A DNA stretch of 64,000 nt from Bifidobacterium pullorum subsp. saeculare (lineage in GTDB: Bacteria; Actinomycetota; Actinomycetes; Actinomycetales; Bifidobacteriaceae): positions 248,001-312,000 of the forward strand of contig NZ_JACLYU010000001.1 in assembly GCF_016899725.1 (NCBI RefSeq). Reading direction: 5' to 3'. Within the stretch, counting starts at the first letter, position 1. Each line of letters begins with the position of its first letter. A program made the position numbers and the translations under genes. The notes under the pieces were generated by a model that had not been told where the DNA came from, did not search any database, and was given only the letters and a program-made list of their open reading frames with translations. Positions 17,838 to 25,170 of the stretch are shown piece by piece.

Positions 17838-18001
17838 CCGAAGCCGACAAGTCGTTGCCGCTGATTCCGGTGACCGTGCTCATGCCCGCGAGCATGTGGA
17901 CCGCGATCACGCAGCAGGCCGAAGCCGCCGGCGTGAGCTTTAGCGCCATGACACGGGAGGTGGTGAACCGTGGCCTCACCGACCCCGCACACGCCGCGTA
18001 A
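17834..18001 (+). CDS. 55-residue ribbon-helix-helix DNA-binding protein
   Basis: The GTG at 17834 overlaps the preceding stop and is preceded by GGGAGGTGA. The short chain has a beta strand IPVTVLMP, helix MWTAITQQAEAAG and second helix SFSAMTREVVNRGL, the plan of Arc/MetJ ribbon-helix-helix repressors. Such proteins act as dimers on short inverted repeats. As the second gene of the element operon it is a plausible repressor or accessory factor acting on the nearby repeat-rich region. The fold call is from the pattern only. Confidence 0.6.
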   Translation: MTEADKSLPLIPVTVLMPASMWTAITQQAEAAGVSFSAMTREVVNRGLTDPAHAA

Positions 18002-18290
18002 GACGCCCCGTCAATGGTGGCGCAGCCTGACCGATGTCCAGAAGACGAAGGTGTGCTTGCGCATCATCGCCGTGTGTACCGGTATCGCCGTGACCGTGGC
18101 CGTGTTTGTGCTCGGCCTGCTCATCGGGGGCATGACCCCGACCCCCACCGTTGACACGGACACGGACAGTTCAGTCTCGGCCTTGCGGTGCCCCCCTGAC
18201 GCGATGCACTGCGAAGCCTCTTGGACTAGATCGATTGATACGGACGCGGAATCGTATGTGCCGGTTCCAAACGCTCTCTCCTTTCACTGA
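17970..18290 (+). CDS. Small single-span membrane protein of the element
   Basis: 106 residues from GTG 17970, which overlaps the 3' end of the ribbon-helix-helix gene by 32 bp. GGGAGGTGG at 17955-17963 is the ribosome site. A basic N-terminus precedes one membrane helix (about residues 33-54, IIAVCTGIAVTVAVFVLGLL), then a Thr/Asp-rich outer segment with two cysteines. In AICEs and Streptomyces plasmids, small membrane proteins (Spd type) accompany the translocase and aid intramycelial spread. The match here is positional, not by sequence. Confidence 0.55.
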   Translation: MASPTPHTPRKTPRQWWRSLTDVQKTKVCLRIIAVCTGIAVTVAVFVLGLLIGGMTPTPTVDTDTDSSVSALRCPPDAMHCEASWTRSIDTDAESYVPVPNALSFH

Positions 18291-18299
18291 GTTTTTCTA

Positions 18300-18330
18300 G
18301 GGGTCGGTCGCCATGACCGGCCCCTCTTTT
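18300..18330 (+). terminator. Intrinsic terminator or attenuator before the translocase gene
   Basis: GGGGTCGGTC (18300-18309), a five-base loop, GACCGGCCCC, then CTCTTTTA. It lies between the small membrane protein and the translocase start, so it may reduce expression of the translocase relative to the upstream genes. Confidence 0.7.
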
Positions 18331-18344
18331 ATTTGGAGGTTCCC

Positions 18345-19790
18345 ATGGAAAATATGCTCGCTATCCTCGCCGCCCTAGTCGTGGCGGCCCTCATGATATG
18401 GCCCCTCTGGACCGGGATTTACGACCCGGAGGAGAAAGGCCGCCGCGCGTTCACATGTGCCATCGCTACGTCTGTGTGGACGTGGTGGTATTTGGCTCAC
18501 ATTGACGGCATGACTTGGGCCGCGACCACACTCGTGATCCTCGCCCTCGCCCTGTTCGTCCGCCCTGCCCGCGTCCTGCTTCCCCTCGGTGCCTGGCTTG
18601 TTTCGTGGCGCTACCGGACAAGCAAGAAGTCAGCTACTTATTTCGTGGAGCGTGTGATTGGTTTGAGGCCTATTGGCTCCCGCGACTACCGGGCGGACGT
18701 GACCGTATATAAGGACGGCGAGACCAAGCTGTCCTTTGATTGTGGGGTCGCCGGTGTGACCACTGAGACCGTGACCCGCGTGTGCGAAGAGGCCCTAGGC
18801 GCTATGCGGTGCGTGACCGTGACCGTGACCCCGGAGAGCCCCGGCCGGTGGACAATCCGCTACTACCGCGACCTGCCCGAGGACCCGCTGGACGACGTGC
18901 ACGAGTTGGCCCATCTCAAGCCGTGGAACGGCACGATGGTGCGCTACGGCGTGACCGGGGACGGTTCTCCCGCTACATTGTCGTTCGCCCAGACCTCGGG
19001 CATTGTCGTCGGCGGCGTCCCCGGAGCCGGCAAAAGCGCCGGTGCCATCGACCTTGTAGCCCCGCTCCTCGCCTCTGACCGTGCGCGCGTGTTCGTGTTC
19101 GACGGCAAGGGTGGCGCCGATTGGGAGTGGGCACGCGAGGCGGCGGCAAGCTTCTACCAAGACGATGGTGACATTGGGGCGGTCGCTGACCGGCTGGAAA
19201 AGCTGGACACGGAGATGCGCCGTGACTTGCGCGGGCACCCGTGGGGCACTGACCCTGATTTCTGGCATGGTGGACCGTCCAGCGAGCATCCGTTCCACTT
19301 GGTCGTAATCGACGAATGCCAAACCTACTTCGATGCGACGGGTCTTGACAAGGACGGCAAAGCGGCGGTCGCCCGTTGCGTTCGGGCTGTGACCGACCTC
19401 GTGAAAAAGGGCCGGTCGGCCGGTTGGTGCTGCCTGCTCCTGACCCAAAAGCCCACAAGCGAAGCCTTGCCGACCGCTATCCGCGACAACGCCGCCATGC
19501 GGCTCGCGTTCCGTGTGACCACCGCCGAAGCCGCCAAGGCAGTGCTTGGCACCATTCCCGACGGCGACCCCTCGCCGACCGAAATCCCCGCCTCCCGCCG
19601 TGGCGGCGCCGTCGTACAAGGCGAAGACGGACATACGCAGGCCGTGCGGTTCTACTACATGAGCCCGGAAACCGCGCAACAGGAGCTCGCCCGCCTCAAA
19701 CCGACGGAACCCAAGCCCGCGCCGAACCCCTACGTGCGCTGGGCGTCCATGTCCACGCTGGAACAGGTCGAGCAGGACCTGATGCAATAG
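18345..19790 (+). CDS. FtsK/SpoIIIE-type (TraB-like) DNA translocase of the element
   Basis: 481 residues from ATG 18345, with GGAGGT four bases upstream. Hydrophobic helices fill about residues 3-90, then a linker and a motor domain with Walker A GGVPGAGKSAGA (224-231) and Walker B LVVIDECQ (319-326), and KKGRSAGWCCLLLTQKPTSEALP as in FtsK-like ATPases. Streptomyces TraB proteins of this type move double-stranded plasmid DNA between cells as a hexamer, without a relaxase. There is no recognisable C-terminal gamma domain, but the C-terminus may read a short DNA repeat. A terminator follows directly. Confidence 0.85.
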   Translation: MENMLAILAALVVAALMIWPLWTGIYDPEEKGRRAFTCAIATSVWTWWYLAHIDGMTWAATTLVILALALFVRPARVLLPLGAWLVSWRYRTSKKSATYFVERVIGLRPIGSRDYRADVTVYKDGETKLSFDCGVAGVTTETVTRVCEEALGAMRCVTVTVTPESPGRWTIRYYRDLPEDPLDDVHELAHLKPWNGTMVRYGVTGDGSPATLSFAQTSGIVVGGVPGAGKSAGAIDLVAPLLASDRARVFVFDGKGGADWEWAREAAASFYQDDGDIGAVADRLEKLDTEMRRDLRGHPWGTDPDFWHGGPSSEHPFHLVVIDECQTYFDATGLDKDGKAAVARCVRAVTDLVKKGRSAGWCCLLLTQKPTSEALPTAIRDNAAMRLAFRVTTAEAAKAVLGTIPDGDPSPTEIPASRRGGAVVQGEDGHTQAVRFYYMSPETAQQELARLKPTEPKPAPNPYVRWASMSTLEQVEQDLMQ

Positions 19791-19813
19791 GAGGTGAACA
19801 GAACAATTTACGA

Positions 19814-19840
19814 AACCGGTCCTACGGGGCCGGTTTTTCT
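19814..19840 (+). terminator. Intrinsic terminator after the translocase gene
   Basis: AACCGGTCC (19814-19822), short loop, GGGCCGGTT, then a T run ending near 19838. One G-U pair in the stem. It ends the element's left operon. Confidence 0.8.
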
Positions 19841-19849
19841 TATGCGCGT

Positions 19850-20340
19850 GTTGGGGGGCGTCCGGCTAAGCGGGAAACGGCGCACGACGAGGATGGTCGT
19901 TGGCCCGGCACCGTGACCGTACGGGGCCCCGAAGGGGCGGGCGCGCCGAAGGCGCAGGGCAAGCGGGAGGCCTCCGAACGGGGGCGAGGCCGGGCAGCGA
20001 CCGCCCGAAGCCGCCGGGAAAGGGCCGCGTGGCGAAGCCTAAGCGAGCCCCCGGCGAGCGAAGGGCCGGGAGCGACCGCCCGAAGCCGCAACCCCCAGTG
20101 AGGGGGCCGTCGCCGCGCAGCCCGTAGCCTAGGCCGCCCCAAGCACCCAGTGCGCAGCCGCTAGGGAGCGAAAGGACACGGCCACACACAAGCCGAGAAG
20201 CACAGCAGAGAAGCGTGACCGGTTGGGGGATTCCCGACACCGATTAGAAAACCTTCCCGCAGGCACTCCCTTTATCTTGATAACTCACCCTATATTTGCC
20301 CGCGGTAGCGAGAATCAGGTCGGTCACTCCTTGCATAGCG
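19850..20340 (+). other. Non-coding G+C-rich, repeat-bearing region upstream of rep (candidate replication origin)
   Basis: About 500 bp with no convincing gene. A 19-bp repeat, AGCGACCGCCCGAAGCCGC, occurs at 19996-20014 and 20071-20089, within many shorter CCGAAG and GGGCC repeats. The sequence then changes sharply to an AT-richer stretch (20215-20340) including TTGATAACTCACCCTATATT before the rep leader. Rolling-circle origins often lie next to the Rep gene and contain repeats and hairpins. I could not identify a nick site. Confidence 0.4.
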
Positions 20341-20371
20341 TGCGTGGTGAAACCACAGGTAAGGAGTGGAC

Positions 20372-21697
20372 ATGGAAAAGTACATTATCAACGCGAGGTC
20401 GTTCGGCATGAGTGCCGGCCGGGTGCCTTCTCCCGCAGAGATAGGCGCGGCTATGAAGACTAATTCGCATATCGGGCGGCAGGCCGGTGAGACGTGTCAT
20501 GGGTGGACCCCGGCGGTGGCTCGGCGGAATGAGCAAGCGCTGCAACGTATCGACTTCTACGGCGCGATGCTGAAAACTCAACGCTGGGAAATCGCCTGCG
20601 AGCTCTACGGGCGTGATGCGGCGGGTCCGAAGCCGAAGGAGGAAAATTTGTTGGATTACCGGCCGTTCGCGGTCACGCTCACCATCCCGGCGGATGCTAT
20701 GCCCGAGGTTTCCGCGGCCACGTTCCACCGGTGGCTCCGAACGTGGATCAAACGGGCCCAGCGCGCCGGTATGGTGCACTACTACTGGATTCTCGAATTC
20801 ACAGCGGCCGGCACGCCGCACGTCCATTGCACGGCGTGGATGAGACCGGAGGTCGAAATCAACGGTCCTTTGCTTCCTGTTGCTTGGGTGGAAATTCTCA
20901 AAGGCTCGGGTATCGCGGCGTCGCTTAGCGCGCAGGACTCGGAGAAGCTGGACATGGCTCGTGGCCCGGAGTCGTGGTTGGTCTATCAAGCGAAGCACGC
21001 GAGCCGGGGTGTGCAGCATTATCAAAGACAAGTCGAAAGCATGCCGCCGGATTGGCAGACGACCAGTGGTCGCATGTGGGGGCATGACCGGGGCCTGCCT
21101 ATGCGGGAGCCGACCTCGTGGGTGATGAGCGCGCAAAGCTTCTGGGTGATGCGTCGGCTCGTTCAGAAGGCCAACACGGCTTCGGTCACATCCGGCCGGC
21201 ACCGGTTCAAGGATGAGGCGGCCAAGCGGCGGGCGATTACCGTGAGCCGGCGGATGCGTCGGTGTGGTGATCTCGTGGTGAGTCCTAGCCGTGGCGTGGG
21301 CGCATGGCTCCCGCTACCGACGGCGGTCGCAATCATGGACGCGCTCCCGTATGGCTCGTGGCTGGACTTTCGGGATGAACAGCTCGATGGCTACGCGAGT
21401 GATCCGGAGCAGCGCGTGTGGGGACCCGGATGGTGGAACAATGCCACAGCTAGTACATGGTGCCAGCGCGAGGTTTATGCGACACAGCGTGTCCCCATGA
21501 CCGAGGACATGTTGGCCGCTTGGCTTGCCGTGGCCCCGCCGGAGGCTCACACAGCGATCACTCGGGCTGCTCGGATTGTCCCCTCTGTGGCGGATATGCC
21601 CGCGGAAAGCCGCCCTGTGAACATGCTCGCTAGCCAAGAATCGGAGTCAGCTTCGGACACGAAAGGACACGAGGATGACTCAGAAAAAACAGCGTGA
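20372..21697 (+). CDS. HUH-type rolling-circle replication initiator of the element
   Basis: 441 residues from ATG 20372 (AAGGAG five bases upstream; a GTG two codons earlier is possible). It has the three rolling-circle motifs: PFAVTLTIP near residue 99 (FxTLT type), the metal-binding HUH motif PHVHCTAWM with His150 and His152, and the catalytic tyrosine region VYQAKH with Tyr205 and Lys208. It nicks the origin strand and stays covalently bound to the 5' end. In AICEs (RepSA, pSAM2) it gives replication after excision. The C-terminus is acidic and overlaps the start of the excisionase-like gene. Confidence 0.82.
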   Translation: MEKYIINARSFGMSAGRVPSPAEIGAAMKTNSHIGRQAGETCHGWTPAVARRNEQALQRIDFYGAMLKTQRWEIACELYGRDAAGPKPKEENLLDYRPFAVTLTIPADAMPEVSAATFHRWLRTWIKRAQRAGMVHYYWILEFTAAGTPHVHCTAWMRPEVEINGPLLPVAWVEILKGSGIAASLSAQDSEKLDMARGPESWLVYQAKHASRGVQHYQRQVESMPPDWQTTSGRMWGHDRGLPMREPTSWVMSAQSFWVMRRLVQKANTASVTSGRHRFKDEAAKRRAITVSRRMRRCGDLVVSPSRGVGAWLPLPTAVAIMDALPYGSWLDFRDEQLDGYASDPEQRVWGPGWWNNATASTWCQREVYATQRVPMTEDMLAAWLAVAPPEAHTAITRAARIVPSVADMPAESRPVNMLASQESESASDTKGHEDDSEKTA

Positions 21698-21854
21698 CTT
21701 GCCGACGATCGTGGGTATCCCGTTCGTGATGGCATATCTGCATTGTTCGCGTAGCCATGTCTACGAGATGCTGCGCCGTGGCGAGCTCAGGGCATATCGC
21801 GTGGGCGGCCGCCGTTATGTCGACTATGCGTCACTCGCACGGCATTTTTGCTAG
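21675..21854 (+). CDS. xis: Excisionase-like helix-turn-helix protein
   Basis: 59 residues from ATG 21675, preceded by GAGGA and overlapping the rep 3' end by 23 bp. The sequence VMAYLHCSRSHVYEMLRRGEL followed by AYRVGGRRYVDYASLARHF is the winged-helix pattern of MerR/Xis-type DNA-binding domains (helix, wing with a GGRR turn). Xis directs the integrase to excise. Its last 24 bp overlap, in antisense, the end of the integrase gene, so excision factor and integrase are read convergently. Confidence 0.8.
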   Translation: MTQKKQRDLPTIVGIPFVMAYLHCSRSHVYEMLRRGELRAYRVGGRRYVDYASLARHFC

Positions 21855-23057
21855 TTCGGCCTCCAGTTGTTTGACCCGTGCTCGGGCCTCACTCAGCTCT
21901 TGGGTGACTTGGGCACGGGTTCTCTTATGCGGCACCAGCGCGTGGCCAACCCGGTCCATGATCGCCGTCTTACGGCCTTGCAGCGCGCGCTGGTATCGTT
22001 CCACGCTCGTTTCGACGTCGGCGTGCCGGCCAAGACTCATGGTTTCCGCGACCGTCGCGCCTTCTAGGGTGAGCGCTGTGATGAAAGTCGCACGCAACGT
22101 GTGAAAATGCGCGTCGGGGCGATTGGCATATTGTTTGGCCTTGTCAAACCACGAGCGGAGAGTCTGATGCCTTAGAAAGCCGCCGTGAGGCGCGGGAAAA
22201 ACCGGTCCCGTGGGATGAGCAGCACCTAGTTCTTGCAGCATGGGGACAAGTTCATCAGGGAGCGGCAGAGTCGCCTCACTTGCCTCGGTCTTCGGGGCTT
22301 TGAGCTCGCGTGTGGCTGCGTCTAGGGAATGCCGCACGTGCAGGAGACGGTGCGGCAAGTCGAAGTCAGCGGCTTGCAAGGCGCTGACTTCGTTGATACG
22401 GAGGCCACAGCATGCGCCAAGCCAGATTGTGGCCGCGTAGCCGGCGGGCATGTGCGCGGCGATGGTGGCGAGCTCGCTGGGAGTGAGCGGAGGGATTTCC
22501 GCTTGCCGGGACTTCGGCAACGCCGGCGCCGGACGGCTTTCTATCGGGGACTTGTCGATGTAGCCCTGCGCCACAGCGTCCGTAAGCGCTTTCTTCAGCG
22601 TCTGAAAGCACCTTCTGCGTGGCGTGGCTCCCGCGTCGAAATCAGCGAGCCACCTTTCCACGTCGGCGGCGGTAAGCATGCGAAGCGGCTTGTCGATGAA
22701 CTGCGCGCGGTGCAAATGCGCCAAGTATACGACTCTTGTGCGCTGGGTGCCGGCACTCGTAGGTGCGCCGGTCGTAGTCTCTTTAATGAATTTGTCACCC
22801 CACTTTTCCAGCCACTCGCCGACGGTGATCGAACGCGCAGCCTGTTCGTGCTCGGCTTGTTCACGCTCGGTCGGGTGTGTCCATGTCTGGACCCCTTGCC
22901 GGTCGGCTTCGACCAAGGCGTGCTCCTGCGCAAGCCATGCTTGGGCGTCTAGCCGATTCTGGAACCGACGGTAGATTGTCTGCTTCTTATACGTGTACTT
23001 GGCGCGATATCCTGATCGTGTGACAAGGATTGTGCCCCATGTGCCCTTGGTTCTCAT
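21831..23057 (-). CDS. int: Tyrosine recombinase (integrase) of the element
   Basis: 408 residues from ATG 23057. The N-terminal arm-binding part (TRSGYRAKYTYKKQTIYRRF) is followed by a core-binding SAM-like domain (about 75-175) and the catalytic domain with Arg220 (GLRINEVSAL), Lys256, His319-x-x-Arg322 (HFHTLRATF), His345 (LGRHADVETS) and nucleophile Tyr355 (VERYQRAL). It integrates the element into the ssrA 3' end. The start codon lies on the outer edge of the paired TAGGTGCC sites, so integrase binding there could repress its own gene. Upstream in-frame starts would translate those sites. Confidence 0.92.
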   Translation of the reverse strand: MRTKGTWGTILVTRSGYRAKYTYKKQTIYRRFQNRLDAQAWLAQEHALVEADRQGVQTWTHPTEREQAEHEQAARSITVGEWLEKWGDKFIKETTTGAPTSAGTQRTRVVYLAHLHRAQFIDKPLRMLTAADVERWLADFDAGATPRRRCFQTLKKALTDAVAQGYIDKSPIESRPAPALPKSRQAEIPPLTPSELATIAAHMPAGYAATIWLGACCGLRINEVSALQAADFDLPHRLLHVRHSLDAATRELKAPKTEASEATLPLPDELVPMLQELGAAHPTGPVFPAPHGGFLRHQTLRSWFDKAKQYANRPDAHFHTLRATFITALTLEGATVAETMSLGRHADVETSVERYQRALQGRKTAIMDRVGHALVPHKRTRAQVTQELSEARARVKQLEAELAKMPCE

Positions 23058-23076
23058 AGGTGCCACTATAGGTGCC
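23057..23076 (+). promoter_or_regulatory. Paired TAGGTGCC sites near attR (candidate integrase arm sites)
   Basis: TAGGTGCC at 23057-23064 and 23069-23076, with the same spacing and orientation as the pair near attL. It lies 53 bp from the attR core and covers the int start codon, combining a likely arm-type site with a place for autoregulation. Confidence 0.6.
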
Positions 23077-23128
23077 AAGGCCATAGGAAACGCCCGAAAC
23101 CGTTGGAATTCCAGCCGTGCGGTGGATG

Positions 23129-23142
23129 CCCCGCAGCTCCAC
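23129..23142 (+). repeat. attR: attR core of the integrated element
   Basis: Exact copy of the 14-bp attL core. It is followed by CA, so that discriminator A23141 plus CCA (23142-23144) reconstruct the encoded 3' end of the ancestral tmRNA gene. An ssrA-type terminator follows at once, consistent with this being the original chromosomal 3' end. Confidence 0.85.
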
Positions 23143-23149
23143 CATGTGA

Positions 23150-23185
23150 CGGCCACACGGAGTTCCGCTCCGTGTGGCCGTTTTT
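23150..23185 (+). terminator. Displaced chromosomal ssrA terminator
   Basis: A perfect 13-bp stem (CGGCCACACGGAG, 23150-23162; CTCCGTGTGGCCG, 23168-23180), loop TTCCG, five T. It directly follows attR, where the terminator of the uninterrupted tmRNA gene would lie. Confidence 0.85.
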
Positions 23186-23258
23186 CGTATGGGTAGGCAA
23201 ACCCCGTGGAGCCGATATGCCGGGCTCCGGGAACACCGTCCGAAGGAGGCAGTCAAGG

Positions 23259-23999
23259 ATGACGACGATCGAGATCGCGGTACAGGACGCCGCCGGCGCG
23301 CGCATCGCCCGGCAGGAGGGCGCGGACCGCGTGGAACTGTGTGTGGCGCTGGGCGCCACCGGCGGACTCACCCCCAGCGTGGGTCTGGTCCGGGCCTGCG
23401 CCGCCGTGGAACTGCCGCTGGGCGTGCACGCGCTCATCCGCCCGCGCGCCGGATCCTTCGTGTTCACCGACGAGGAGCAGGCCGTGCAGATCGACGACGT
23501 GCGCGCCGCCATCGAGGCGGGCGCCGCCGGCGTGGTCGTCGGAGGCCTGACCGCCGACGGCACTGTGGACGAGCCCTTCGCCGCGGCGCTCGCCGACGCC
23601 GCCCGCCAGGCGGGGGAGCGGGCCGGCCGGCGCATCGACCTGACCTTCCACCGCGCCTTCGACATGCTGCCCGACCGCCTCGCCGCGCTGGATACGCTTA
23701 TCGGTCTGGGCTACACGCGTGTGCTCACCTCCGGTGGCGCGCCGAGCGTGCCCGAGGGGCTGGCGGCGCTGCGCGAGCTGGTGGCGCATGCCGCGGGACG
23801 CATCCAGATTCAGGCCGGCGGTGGACTGAGTCCCGCGGCCATCCCCGCGGCCCGCGCCGCCGGCGTGGACGCCGTGCACCTGTCCGCCAAGACAACCGTG
23901 CTGTCCGAAGGCGGTCCCGGTGGCGGCGGGGCCGCGCCCGTCGAGGTGACCGACCGCGCCACGGTGCGCGCCGCCGTCGCCGCGGCGCACGCCGCCTGA
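23259..23999 (+). CDS. cutC: CutC-family protein (copper homeostasis)
   Basis: 246-residue TIM-barrel protein from ATG 23259 with AAGGAGG upstream. Family motifs: GADRVELCVALGATGGLTPS at the N-terminus, HALIRPRAGSFVFTD, VVGGLTADGTVDEPF, LTFHRAFDM, RVLTSGGAPSVPEGL and a final GGGLSP segment. CutC was named for copper tolerance in E. coli but its biochemical role is unsettled. It is the first chromosomal gene after the element and was probably the original downstream neighbour of ssrA. Confidence 0.9.
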   Translation: MTTIEIAVQDAAGARIARQEGADRVELCVALGATGGLTPSVGLVRACAAVELPLGVHALIRPRAGSFVFTDEEQAVQIDDVRAAIEAGAAGVVVGGLTADGTVDEPFAAALADAARQAGERAGRRIDLTFHRAFDMLPDRLAALDTLIGLGYTRVLTSGGAPSVPEGLAALRELVAHAAGRIQIQAGGGLSPAAIPAARAAGVDAVHLSAKTTVLSEGGPGGGGAAPVEVTDRATVRAAVAAAHAA

Positions 24000-24012
24000 G
24001 CGCGGCGCGTGC

Positions 24013-25170
24013 CTACAGCTTGCCCAGCGCGGCCTGGAGCACCGCGATGCCCTCGCCGCGCAGGACGTTCCCGTCGCCGCAGTTGCACCGGCGCACCGGG
24101 ATGTGCCGGCGCAGCGCGGACCCCATGCGCGCGTTGAGCTCAGCCTCGGCGCTGCCGAGGAACGAGTCGCCGACGATTTCGGCCGGTCCGTGCACGACGA
24201 TGTCCGCCAGATCGAGCAGGCTGGCCGGCATCGCCAGCACCCCGCCGAGCAGACGGCCGGCCTCGGCGAGCACCTGGGCGCGCTGCGAGGGATCGGAGGC
24301 GATGACGGCGCTGAGCCGGGGCACGTTGATCATCGCCTCCAGACAGCCACGTTTGCCGCATACGCATTCCTCGCCGGCCGGGTCGACGACGACATGGCCG
24401 ATCTCCCCGGCCGCATGCGTGGGGCCGAGTACGACGGAGTCGCCGAGCAACAACGCCGCGCCCACGCCCGTCGACACCTGGACGAAAAGTGTGTTAGGGG
24501 TGCCGCCGCCGTAGAAGCGTTCGGTGAGCAGCGCGCTGTTCGCGTCGTTGCTCACCGTGACCGGCAGCCCGAAGCGCTTTTCGATGGCCGGTCCCAGCGC
24601 CACTCCGGCCCAGCCGAGGTTGCGCGAATCGATGACGGTGCCATGGCCGTCCACGATGCCGGTGACCGCGATGCCGATGCCGAGCACGTCGCCGGGCGCT
24701 GCGGCGAGCAGCCGGGAGACCAGGTCGGCGATCCGTTCGGGGGTGGTCTGCCCGGGGTCGTCCACCGCCATCTCGGCGGAGGCCAGCGCGATGCCGAGCA
24801 GGTTGAGCACCGCGCCGCGTATGAGATACGGCTGCGACAGGTCGATGCTGACGACGGACCAGTGGGAGTCGTCCACGCTGATCAGTGTGCCGCGTTTGCC
24901 GCGCCGTGCCGCGGATTCCTGACGGCCGGACTCCTTGAGGATGCGGTGGTCGATGAGATCGGAGACAACCTGGGAGACCGACACGCGGCTCAGGCCGGTC
25001 ATCCGGCCGATCTGGGCGCGGGAAAGCGAACGCGAGGGGAACAGCAGGCTGAACGCCGCCAGCCGGTTGCTCATGCGCACATCCGAGGGGTCGGCGCGCT
25101 CCGTGGTGGTCATCAGCGGCATCAGCGCGGGGCCGACGTCCCGGCTGGCCATGGTCGGTGCGGTCGTCAT
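24013..25170 (-). CDS. ROK-family transcriptional repressor (NagC/XylR type)
   Basis: 385 residues. An N-terminal winged helix-turn-helix (about 48-85, LSRAQIGRMTGLSRVSVSQV) is joined to a ROK sugar-kinase-like domain with IGIAVTGIVDG, NDANSALL, the glycine-rich STGVGAALL and the zinc motif CVCGKRGCLEA. Such proteins bind operators and release them on binding a sugar or sugar phosphate. It is divergent from the ROK kinase, nagB and nagA, so control of amino-sugar use is likely. GAGGGAGA precedes the ATG. The C-terminus has an unusual RRCNCGDGN segment. Confidence 0.88.
   Translation of the reverse strand: MTTAPTMASRDVGPALMPLMTTTERADPSDVRMSNRLAAFSLLFPSRSLSRAQIGRMTGLSRVSVSQVVSDLIDHRILKESGRQESAARRGKRGTLISVDDSHWSVVSIDLSQPYLIRGAVLNLLGIALASAEMAVDDPGQTTPERIADLVSRLLAAAPGDVLGIGIAVTGIVDGHGTVIDSRNLGWAGVALGPAIEKRFGLPVTVSNDANSALLTERFYGGGTPNTLFVQVSTGVGAALLLGDSVVLGPTHAAGEIGHVVVDPAGEECVCGKRGCLEAMINVPRLSAVIASDPSQRAQVLAEAGRLLGGVLAMPASLLDLADIVVHGPAEIVGDSFLGSAEAELNARMGSALRRHIPVRRCNCGDGNVLRGEGIAVLQAALGKL

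Larger units (their letters stand above)
16689..23142. mobile_element. AICE-like integrative and conjugative element in ssrA
   Basis: A 6.5-kb block bounded by 14-bp direct repeats, with codon use and base composition visibly less GC-extreme than the flanks. Gene order: Pra-like protein, ribbon-helix-helix protein, small membrane protein, FtsK/TraB-like translocase, HUH Rep, excisionase-like protein and, on the other strand, tyrosine integrase adjoining attR. This set (site-specific integration, autonomous rolling-circle-type replication, a single DNA translocase instead of a type IV secretion system) defines actinomycete integrative and conjugative elements such as pSAM2 and SLP1. No cargo, relaxase or secretion genes are seen. 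Mobility is inferred, not shown. Confidence 0.82.

Noticed and set aside
19866..20240. Small frames on either strand in the GC-rich region before rep
   Set aside because: Repeated Arg/Pro/Gly composition, no ribosome site, and repeats that fit a control region better.
23103..23258. N-terminal extension of CutC through the displaced ssrA terminator
   Set aside because: The frame is open, but the family N-terminus and the AAGGAGG site place the start at 23259.
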